DNA from: DASRQZ01 sp964571275
GTDB taxonomy: Bacteria > Myxococcota_A > Polyangia > Fen-1088
DNA length: 8,222 nucleotides
Reading direction: 5' to 3'
Assembly: GCA_964571275.1 (NCBI GenBank)
Contig: CAZNCQ010000316.1
Span: forward strand, 1 to 8,222
In this document: positions 1 through 5,815 of the stretch, in pieces
How the letters are laid out: each line of letters begins with the position of its first letter
Position numbering within the stretch: position 1 is the stretch's first letter
Notes under the pieces: generated by a model
Told to the model about the DNA's origin: nothing
Seen by the model: only the letters and a program-made list of their open reading frames with translations
The model's database searches: none
Position numbers and translations under genes: made by a program

Positions 1-823
1 CGGTGCGGATGCCCATGCCCTCGAGCATGTAGACCACGTCCTCGGTGGCGACGTTGCCGGACGCGCCGGGCGCGTACGGGCAGCCGCCGAGGCCACCCAG
101 CGCCGAATCGACGGTGGTGATGCCCATCTCGACGGCAACCAGGATGTTGGCCAACGCGGTTCCGCGCGTATCGTGGAAGTGGACCGCGACCTCGGCGGGC
201 GGAATCTCGGCCAGCACGCGCGACAGCACGTCGCGCACCTGGCGCGGCGTCGCGACACCGATGGTGTCGCCCAGCGACACCTGGTAGCAGCCGAGCGCGC
301 GCAGCTCGCGGCAGAGCTCGACCGCCTTGCCGGGGTCGACGGCGCCTTCATAGGGACACCCGTAGACCGTCGAGACGTAGGCGCGCACGCGCAGCCCGGC
401 CGCGAGCGCCGGTGGCACCGTGTCGTGAAACGCCGCGAGCGTGGCCGCGATGGTCTTGTTGACGTTCTTCTTGTTGTGCGTCTCCGACGCCGACATGAAG
501 ACCGCGACCTCGCGCATGCCGGCGGCGATCGCCGCGTCCAGCCCCTGGCGGTTGGGCACCAGCGCCGAGTAGACGATGCCCGGGCGGCGCGTGATCCGGC
601 GCGAGACCTCTGCGCCATCAGCCAGCTGGGGGATCCACCGCGGGTTGACGAAGCTCGTGATCTCGATGGCCGGCAGGCCGGTCGCGGACAGCGCGTCGAT
701 GAACGCGATCTTGTCCTCGGTCGGGATCATCCGCGCCTCGTTCTGCAGGCCATCCCGAGGACCAACCTCGTAGATGGTGACGCTGGCTGGTAGTTGCTCG
801 AACACGAACCTCGATCTTACCAT
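1..823 (-). CDS. mvaB: Hydroxymethylglutaryl-CoA lyase (partial, C-terminus off the window)
   Basis: Cleaves 3-hydroxy-3-methylglutaryl-CoA to acetoacetate and acetyl-CoA, the last step of leucine catabolism; cytoplasmic TIM-barrel metalloenzyme. The visible 274 codons follow the family closely. YEVGPRDGLQNE lies at residues 18-29, with the active-site Arg23 and Asp24. The metal-binding pair is His215 and His217 in VHFHDT. The signature loop GLGGCPYAPGASGN carries the catalytic Cys248. About 25-40 C-terminal residues should be missing, judging from the usual length near 300. The start is uncertain. I chose ATG at 823; an in-frame ATG at 856 would add 11 residues, and GTG at 805, with GAGG just upstream, would remove six. 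None has a strong ribosome site. It lies 63 nt downstream of the HAD phosphatase gene on the same strand, so co-transcription is likely. The symbol mvaB is the usual bacterial name; liuE is used in some leucine-degradation clusters. Family assignment is very secure. Confidence 0.95.
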   Translation of the reverse strand, partial: MVRSRFVFEQLPASVTIYEVGPRDGLQNEARMIPTEDKIAFIDALSATGLPAIEITSFVNPRWIPQLADGAEVSRRITRRPGIVYSALVPNRQGLDAAIAAGMREVAVFMSASETHNKKNVNKTIAATLAAFHDTVPPALAAGLRVRAYVSTVYGCPYEGAVDPGKAVELCRELRALGCYQVSLGDTIGVATPRQVRDVLSRVLAEIPPAEVAVHFHDTRGTALANILVAVEMGITTVDSALGGLGGCPYAPGASGNVATEDVVYMLEGMGIRT

Positions 824-886
824 GGCGGTCCAGGCCGTCCCGCCGCCGGGCGCCATGTGCGCGGATGTAGCGCGCGCGACGCGCGC

Positions 887-1543
887 CTACGCCACCAGCC
901 TCGCGCAAAGCTCGTCGGTGACGTCGTCGAGCGTGTCCACCACGACGTCGGCCGGCGTGAGGTCGTAGCCGGCGAAGTTGCCGGCGCGCACGCCGATGAC
1001 GCGCGCGCCCGCCGCCCGCGCCGAGAGGATGCCGGGCGTCGCGTCCTCGATGGCCACGCAGGCCGACGCCCTCACGCCCAGGCGCTCGATCGCCAGCGCG
1101 AATGAATCGGGCGCCGGCTTGCCGCGCGCGTAGTCCTCGGCGCCCAACCATAGTCGCATGGCGGCGATGACGCCGATGCTGGTCAGCGCGTCCTCGACCT
1201 CGGCGCGGCTCGCACCCGAGACCACCGCCAGCACCGACCGAGCGCCCAGGCGCCGCACGGCCGCGTGCACGCCGGGGAGCGCACGGTAGCCGGTCTCCGC
1301 CATCAGCCCGCGCTTCTCGTCGACCGCCGAAATGATGAGATCGGTCATCGACACCGCGAGGCCGTGGTTGCCGGCGATGAGCGCGTGGATCTCGTTCCAG
1401 GAGTGCCCGATGACGAACGCCCGCTCCTCGGCCGAGAGCTCCGCGCCCAGGCGGCGCACCGCCAGCACGACCGATTCGACGTTCTCGCGCTCGGAATCGA
1501 CCAGGGTTCCGTCCAGGTCGAAAAGGATGGCCTCGGGGGTCAC
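887..1543 (-). CDS. HAD-superfamily hydrolase, beta-phosphoglucomutase/phosphatase-like
   Basis: A 218-residue cytoplasmic haloacid-dehalogenase-fold enzyme of the Mg-dependent phosphatase/phosphomutase type. All four HAD motifs are present. Motif I is FDLDGTLVDS with nucleophile Asp9 and acid/base Asp11. Motif II is VVSGAS with Ser109. Motif III is GKPAPDSF with Lys142. Motif IV is AIEDATPG with Glu165 and Asp166. A helical cap follows motif I (about residues 17-85), and ALPGV at 88-92 resembles the conserved GLPGV stretch of the phosphoglycolate phosphatase/beta-phosphoglucomutase subgroup. Length is normal for that group. The start is a GTG at 1543, placed where the family N-terminus begins; GGTAAGA lies several bases upstream as a weak ribosome site. 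The substrate cannot be told from sequence. It is the first gene of a likely two-gene unit with the HMG-CoA lyase, which does not by itself imply a role in leucine degradation. Confidence 0.92.
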   Translation of the reverse strand: MTPEAILFDLDGTLVDSERENVESVVLAVRRLGAELSAEERAFVIGHSWNEIHALIAGNHGLAVSMTDLIISAVDEKRGLMAETGYRALPGVHAAVRRLGARSVLAVVSGASRAEVEDALTSIGVIAAMRLWLGAEDYARGKPAPDSFALAIERLGVRASACVAIEDATPGILSARAAGARVIGVRAGNFAGYDLTPADVVVDTLDDVTDELCARLVA

Positions 1544-1598
1544 CGGCGCATTCTTACCGTAGGCCCTGCGGCGGCACCAGCGGCGCAGGATATGGGCT

Positions 1599-1638
1599 CA
1601 ATTTCCAGGATTCATGGCGACCGAAGGCGCGGAAATTG
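1599..1638. repeat. 8-bp inverted repeat in divergent spacer (possible operator)
   Basis: CAATTTCC at 1599-1606 is answered by its exact complement GGAAATTG at 1631-1638, with 24 bases between the arms and 32 bp between their centres, close to three helical turns. The arms are AT-rich in a strongly GC-rich region and lie in the 164-nt spacer between two divergent genes. This geometry suits a dimeric regulator or a pair of half-sites. I see no clear -35/-10 pair here for either direction. The regulatory role is inferred. Confidence 0.35.
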
Positions 1639-1690
1639 CTGGCGCGGCGGGGTGACGATTTCGACTTCAGCTGCCGGCTCCTCCTGCCGT

Positions 1691-1697
1691 AGAAGGA
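1691..1697 (+). promoter_or_regulatory. Shine-Dalgarno sequence of the GAF-REC-GGDEF gene
   Basis: AGAAGGA ends 10 bases before the ATG at 1708. It is the best ribosome-binding match near this gene and decides the start: the competing in-frame GTG at 1756 has no such sequence upstream. Confidence 0.55.
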
Positions 1698-1707
1698 CTC
1701 CGAAGGG

Positions 1708-3372
1708 ATGGCCGATCCGGTGGGGACCCAGAGAATCGCTGGTCATCGGTCACCCGTGAACGTCCGCGGGGACAGCAAGATAGAAGCTGACGGCGTGTCG
1801 TTCGATGCGCTGCTGGGGCGCGTCGGCGCCGGCCCGCGCGAGATGGTGGCGGCCGCGACCCAGGCGGTGATCAAGCGCTTCGGCGAACGGGGCTCGTGCA
1901 TCCTGGTCGGGCAGGGCGCGCGCGTCGTCTTCTCGACCGAGAATCCCGAGCTCGCCGACCTGCCGATCGAGCTGTCGCGCTACCCGGAGATCGCCGCCGC
2001 CGTGCGGACGCGCGAGGTGGTGGTGGTCGAGGACGTGCGGGCGTCGGTGCTGCTCGAGCCGGTCGCGTCGCAGCTGCCGTCGCACCTGGGCGCGGTCGCG
2101 GTCGTGCCGCTGATCGCGGGCGAGAACTGCCTGGGCGTGATCCTGGTGCAGTCGCGCGAGCGCCGCTCGATGACCCCGGACGACGTGCGCGCCGCCGGGC
2201 TCGAAGGGCGTCTGGCCGGCACGCTCCTGCAACTGCAGTTCGGCAGCTCGCTCGGCAGCGACCTGCGGCGCCAGGTGGCTCCGATGTCGATGCCGATCTC
2301 GGTGCCGGCGGATGTGTCGGACGTGACGCCGATGCGCGACGCCGGCGCGGCGATGATGGTGGCGCCGACCGAGTTCCGGCGCACACATCCGTCGCGCGGC
2401 CGCGTGCTGATCGGCGAGGACGATCGCGAGCAGGCCCTGGCTCTGCGCAGCATCCTCGTCGACGAGGACTACGACGTCGCGCTCGCCACCGACGGCGCGC
2501 AGGTGGTGCGCCTGGCGCAGAAGCTGTGCCCCGACCTGATCCTGCTCGACGTGCACATGCCGGTGCTCGACGGGTTCGACGCCCTGGAAGAGCTGGTCGG
2601 CGATGCGCGCACGCGCAACGTGCCGATCCTGATCGTGTCGGGCGCCGACGATCTGTTGCCGCGCGTCCGCGAGCTCAAGCTCGACACCGTCGATTTCCTG
2701 CGCAAGCCGTTCTCGCTGCTCGAGCTGCTGGCGCGCGTCGACCGCTCGCTGAACCAGGCCGCGGCGCGCCAGCACCTGCGCAACGAGGCCAGCATCGACG
2801 ACCTGACCGGCCTCGGAAACCCGCGCTACCTGCGCGAGCGCCTGGGCCTGGAGCAGTCCCGCATCGCCCGCTACGGCACGCAATCGGCGATCGTGATGGT
2901 CGACGTCGACAAGCTCAAGCAGATCAACGATCGCCACGGCCACGTCGTCGGCAGCCGGATCTTGCGTGAGATCGGGCAGACCTTGCGCCGCGAGATCCGC
3001 GACACCGACCTGGCCGCTCGTTACGGCGGCGACGAGTTCGTGGTGCTGCTGCCGCACACCACGGCGCCCGAGGCGTGCACTTTCGCCGAGCGCGTGCTCG
3101 CCTATCTCGGGCGCCTGCGCCCCGAGGGCGTCGATGTCTCGCTGAGCATGGGCGTCGCCGCGCTGGAGGGGTCGGGCGGGCAATCGATCGACCTCGTGTT
3201 CGCGCAGGCCGACGCCGCCGCGTACCGCGCCAAGCGCTCCGGCGGCAGCCGGGTGTGCGTCTACGACCCGACGGTCGACATGGTCATGCCGACGCGCTCC
3301 GACCAGACGGCCGAAAAGGTCGACCCCCAGTCGCGCCGCCGCGGGCCTCAGGATTGGGACAGAGACCACTGA
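1708..3372 (+). CDS. GAF-receiver-GGDEF diguanylate cyclase
   Basis: A 554-residue cytoplasmic signalling protein predicted to make cyclic di-GMP from two GTP. Residues about 43-180 form a GAF-like domain (VVVVEDVRAS, then AVVPLIAGENCLGVILVQS). A Met/Pro/Ala-rich linker follows to about 230. The receiver domain spans about 231-350, with acidic pocket Glu237-Asp238-Asp239, phospho-acceptor Asp281 in LLDVHMPVLDGF, Ser311 and Lys333 in RKPF. The GGDEF domain spans about 360-522: DLTGLGN, the metal-binding DVDKLKQIND (Asp399), and an intact GGDEF at 440-444. RDTD at 431-434 sits five residues before it, the position of the RxxD inhibitory site, so feedback inhibition by c-di-GMP is expected. There is no signal peptide or membrane helix. 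A receiver placed between GAF and GGDEF suggests two inputs, a ligand and phosphorylation. No histidine kinase gene is adjacent in this window. The start ATG is supported by AGAAGGA upstream; GTG at 1756 is the alternative. Confidence 0.95.
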   Translation: MADPVGTQRIAGHRSPVNVRGDSKIEADGVSFDALLGRVGAGPREMVAAATQAVIKRFGERGSCILVGQGARVVFSTENPELADLPIELSRYPEIAAAVRTREVVVVEDVRASVLLEPVASQLPSHLGAVAVVPLIAGENCLGVILVQSRERRSMTPDDVRAAGLEGRLAGTLLQLQFGSSLGSDLRRQVAPMSMPISVPADVSDVTPMRDAGAAMMVAPTEFRRTHPSRGRVLIGEDDREQALALRSILVDEDYDVALATDGAQVVRLAQKLCPDLILLDVHMPVLDGFDALEELVGDARTRNVPILIVSGADDLLPRVRELKLDTVDFLRKPFSLLELLARVDRSLNQAAARQHLRNEASIDDLTGLGNPRYLRERLGLEQSRIARYGTQSAIVMVDVDKLKQINDRHGHVVGSRILREIGQTLRREIRDTDLAARYGGDEFVVLLPHTTAPEACTFAERVLAYLGRLRPEGVDVSLSMGVAALEGSGGQSIDLVFAQADAAAYRAKRSGGSRVCVYDPTVDMVMPTRSDQTAEKVDPQSRRRGPQDWDRDH

Positions 3373-3384
3373 GGTGAGTTTTTT
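3346..3384 (+). terminator. Possible weak intrinsic terminator after the diguanylate cyclase gene
   Basis: CCTCAG at 3346-3351 pairs with CTGAGG at 3369-3374. TGG at 3355-3357 can pair with CCA at 3366-3368 inside it, leaving a 3-nt bulge and an 8-nt loop. Four bases later comes a run of six T (3379-3384), rare in this GC-rich DNA. The stem overlaps the TGA stop at 3370-3372. The bulge and the short stem make it weak, so read-through is likely. Confidence 0.35.
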
Positions 3385-3411
3385 GGCAAACCGCCGAGGC
3401 GACTCTAGTCT
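3383..3411 (+). promoter_or_regulatory. Possible sigma-70-type promoter before the transglutaminase gene
   Basis: TTGGCA at 3383-3388 and TAGTCT at 3406-3411 are separated by exactly 17 bases. The -35 box matches consensus at five of six positions and the -10 box at only three, including the key T-A and final T. Transcription would begin near 3418, only a few bases before the GTG at 3421, giving an almost leaderless mRNA that would exclude the GAAGG ribosome-like site at 3413-3417. That conflict lowers confidence. Confidence 0.25.
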
Positions 3412-3420
3412 CGAAGGTCC

Positions 3421-4302
3421 GTGTATCGCATCCGCATCGGCTGCCACCTCAGCTATCTGACCCCCGCGTCGACGCCCGCGGTCTTCGTGGTGCAACCGAC
3501 CCCGAGCCCGCTGCAGACGCTGGAGCGAGAGCGCATGCACCTGTCGGGTGCGGTGGCCAGCGACGCGTACGTCGACAGCTTCGGCAACCGCTGCCAGCGG
3601 CTGACGCTGGCGCCGGGCGAGAGCCAGCTGCGCTACGACGCGGTGGCGGAGGTGCCGTCGACGGCCGATGTGGTACGTCCCGACGCGCGCGCGGTGCCGC
3701 TCGAGCGATTGCCGGCGGCGCTGCTGCGCTTCACGCTGCCCAGCCGCTACGCCGAGACCGACAAGCTGCTCGGCTTCGCCTGGGAGCACTTCGCGCAGGT
3801 GCCGGCCGGCTGGGAGCGGGCGCGCGCCATCTGCGAATGGGTCCACCGCAACATCCAGTACAAGCGCGGCAGCAGCCAGCCGCACTGGTCGGCGGCGGAC
3901 GCGATCGCGTGGCGCCAGGGCGTGTGCCGCGATCGCGCGCACGTCGTGGTCGCGCTGTGCCGCGCGTTCAACATGCCGGCACGCTACGCGGTCGCGTATC
4001 TACCCGACATCGACGTTCCCGACGACGGCATCGCCATGGACTTTCACGCCTACGCCGAGGTCTGGCTCGACGGCGGGTGGCAGGTCTTCGATCCGCACGA
4101 TCTCGCGCCACGCAAGGGGCGCGTCTTCATCGCGAGCGGACTCGACGCGGCCGACGCGGCGTTCGCGACGCTGTACGGCGGCGCGCGGCTCACACGCTTC
4201 GAGGTCTGGGCCGATCGCCTGGCCGAGGTCGCGCCGACGGTCGAGGTGCCGCGCGCCGCGGCGGTCACGTTCGAGCCCGCGCCCGCGCCCGCAGCAGCCT
4301 GA
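3421..4302 (+). CDS. Transglutaminase-like cysteine protein
   Basis: A 293-residue protein of the transglutaminase-like (papain-fold) superfamily. In bacteria such proteins are mostly proteases, amidases or acyl-transfer enzymes, so the reaction here is unknown. The N-terminal region (about 1-100, beginning YRIRIGCHLSY) resembles the beta-rich domain that precedes the catalytic core in this family. The core spans about 115-265 and shows the full triad: Cys169 in GVCRDRAH, His209 in DFHAYAEVWLDG, and Asp224 in VFDPHD. No signal peptide or membrane segment is visible, so it is probably cytoplasmic. The Ala/Pro-rich tail after 270 looks disordered. The GTG start fits the family N-terminus, and GAAGG lies just upstream, though its spacing of 3 nt is tight. 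The next gene begins one base after the TGA stop, suggesting translational coupling. The partners often found with such proteins (alpha-E domain protein, ATP-grasp protein) are absent here. Confidence 0.92.
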   Translation: MYRIRIGCHLSYLTPASTPAVFVVQPTPSPLQTLERERMHLSGAVASDAYVDSFGNRCQRLTLAPGESQLRYDAVAEVPSTADVVRPDARAVPLERLPAALLRFTLPSRYAETDKLLGFAWEHFAQVPAGWERARAICEWVHRNIQYKRGSSQPHWSAADAIAWRQGVCRDRAHVVVALCRAFNMPARYAVAYLPDIDVPDDGIAMDFHAYAEVWLDGGWQVFDPHDLAPRKGRVFIASGLDAADAAFATLYGGARLTRFEVWADRLAEVAPTVEVPRAAAVTFEPAPAPAAA

Positions 4303-4303
4303 T

Positions 4304-5815
4304 ATGATTCGGCCAATGCCGATGTCGACGACGACGGCCCGTCGAATCGCCTGCGCCGGAACATTTTTCGTGCTGGCATCGATCGTGGCGGCGCCGGCGC
4401 TTCCCTTCGGCGAGCGGGCGGCGCGCGCCGCGTCCGCCGAGGAGAACGCCGCGGTCGGTAAGATCACGCTGCTGAACCGCGAGGCTATCGAGGAGTACCG
4501 CAAGCTCAACTTCGACGAGGCTCAGCGCCTGCTCGACCAGGCGCTGGACCTCGCGGCCGGCGCCGGGCTGACTCAGCACCCGATCCGCGCGCGCACGTAT
4601 GTGACGTTGGGCGTGGTCACCGCCGGTGGCCTCAAGCGGCGCGACGTGGCGGTCCGGCTGTTTCGCAAGGCGCTGCAGATCCAGCCCGAGATCCAGCTGT
4701 CGCCCGAGCTGGCGACGCCCGAGGTCCAGGTGGCGTTCGACGAGGCCGTGCGCGGGCTCGCCAACGAGCCCAAGGTCGAGCGGCTGCCGAGCGAGCTCCT
4801 GGTGCACGAGCCGGTGACCGCGGGTACGCGTGGCGATCCGATCACGATCGCGGTGACGCCCGACGAGGAGCTGCACGCGGAACGCGTGATGCTGGCGTAT
4901 CGCGCAGCCGGAGCGTCGGCGTTCTCGAAGATCAAGATGCAGAAGCAGAGCGACGGCGTCTTCGAGGCGATCATCCCCGCGCCCGCGACCGCGGGCAACG
5001 ACGTCGCGTACTACATCGAGGCCCGCGATCTGGACGACAAGCTGGTGGCGGCGCGCGGCTCGCCGATCGCGCCGATGGTGATCGCGCTCGCGCCGCGCCC
5101 GCCCGGCGCGAGCCCCGCGCCGTCCGAGGCCGCGCCTGCGCCCGCTGACGCGGCCGCGGCGTCGGCGCCGATCGTGGCCGTGTCACGCGCGTCCGAGCCG
5201 AGCGCGCCGGGGCGCGCGCGGCAGCGCTGGCTGGTCGCGTTGCTCGCCGGCTCAGGCGGCGGCTGGTCGAGCGGCACCGCCGAGACGAGCGGCTATCCGC
5301 TGGGCGGCACCAAGCTCGGCTGGTCGACGCTGGGGCAAGTCGTGCCGCAGGTCGGGTTCCTCGTGTCGCCGCGCTTCATGGTGTCGGCGTGGGGACGCTT
5401 TCAGCTCGTGCGCGGCGCCAGTGACTACCGCACGCCGAACGGATCGTCGCAGTGTGGCGGCGACGGGACATGCACCGCCGCGCGCGGCGCCTTCGCCGGC
5501 TTCGTGAGCGCGACCTGGTTCGCGGCCGCGGACGACGACGTGTTTCGTCCCTTCCTGTCGCTGTCGGTGGGCGGCGGGCAGATCCGCCAGGTCGTTCACG
5601 TCACCAGCGGCAACGGCGACTGCGGCGCCGATCGGCAACAGGCGACGTGCGCCGATACCGCGGCGCTGGGACCGATCCTGGGCGGGCCCGGCATCGGATT
5701 TCACGTGCGCGTCGCGCGCGCCGCGCGTCTGGTCTTCGCGGTGCAGTCGCTCTTCGGTGCGCCCCGTTTCACCGCCGACGTCGACGCCAACGTGGGCGTC
5801 GCGATTCTCTTCTAA
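4304..5815 (+). CDS. Exported TPR protein with C-terminal outer-membrane beta-barrel
   Basis: About 503 residues, function unknown. Residues 13-45 look like a Sec signal peptide: RR, then the hydrophobic stretch around FFVLASIVAAPAL, with likely cleavage near AARAASA. Residues about 50-150 are helical and TPR-like (EYRKLNFDEAQRLLDQAL; AVRLFRKALQIQPE). Residues about 165-262 look like a beta-sandwich (VMLAYRAAGASAF, then VAYYIEARDLDD). A Pro/Ala linker runs to about 305. The last 195 residues have alternating hydrophobic strands and end in Ile-Leu-Phe, as expected of an outer-membrane barrel recognised by the BAM machinery; the size suits an eight-stranded barrel. Cys384/390 and Cys440/449 lie in predicted loops. 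The TPR part would face the periplasm. ATG at 4304, one base after the previous stop, is my start; ATG at 4316 and 4322 are alternatives, none with a clear ribosome site. The reading frame stays open upstream inside the preceding gene, but that stretch is not coding. The barrel is an inference from pattern. Confidence 0.88.
   Translation: MIRPMPMSTTTARRIACAGTFFVLASIVAAPALPFGERAARAASAEENAAVGKITLLNREAIEEYRKLNFDEAQRLLDQALDLAAGAGLTQHPIRARTYVTLGVVTAGGLKRRDVAVRLFRKALQIQPEIQLSPELATPEVQVAFDEAVRGLANEPKVERLPSELLVHEPVTAGTRGDPITIAVTPDEELHAERVMLAYRAAGASAFSKIKMQKQSDGVFEAIIPAPATAGNDVAYYIEARDLDDKLVAARGSPIAPMVIALAPRPPGASPAPSEAAPAPADAAAASAPIVAVSRASEPSAPGRARQRWLVALLAGSGGGWSSGTAETSGYPLGGTKLGWSTLGQVVPQVGFLVSPRFMVSAWGRFQLVRGASDYRTPNGSSQCGGDGTCTAARGAFAGFVSATWFAAADDDVFRPFLSLSVGGGQIRQVVHVTSGNGDCGADRQQATCADTAALGPILGGPGIGFHVRVARAARLVFAVQSLFGAPRFTADVDANVGVAILF
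5782..5813 (+). terminator. Terminator-like hairpin inside the 3' end of the barrel gene
   Basis: CGACGCC (5782-5788) pairs perfectly with GGCGTCG (5795-5801) around a six-base loop. It is followed by the pyrimidine-rich tail ATTCTCTTCT up to the stop codon. A 7-bp GC stem with a T-rich tail could end the rightward transcript within the last codons, the only place available because the opposing gene begins its stop codon at the same point. The T-run is interrupted by C, so it may be weak. Confidence 0.3.

Noticed and set aside
872..886. GC hairpin (six-base GC stem, three-base loop) just after the HAD gene stop
   Set aside because: Built of alternating GC with no T-run, likely by chance in DNA this GC-rich, and the downstream lyase is probably co-transcribed.
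1750..3942. Long open frame of 730 codons on the minus strand opposite the diguanylate cyclase and transglutaminase genes
   Set aside because: Rich in Arg, His, Ala and Asp with no motif, an artefact of GC-rich codons. The plus strand here has complete GAF, REC, GGDEF and transglutaminase motifs.
3668..4303. Upstream extension of the barrel gene's frame into the transglutaminase gene
   Set aside because: Arg/Ser-rich out-of-frame reading of a gene with an intact triad, and the signal peptide begins only after 4304.
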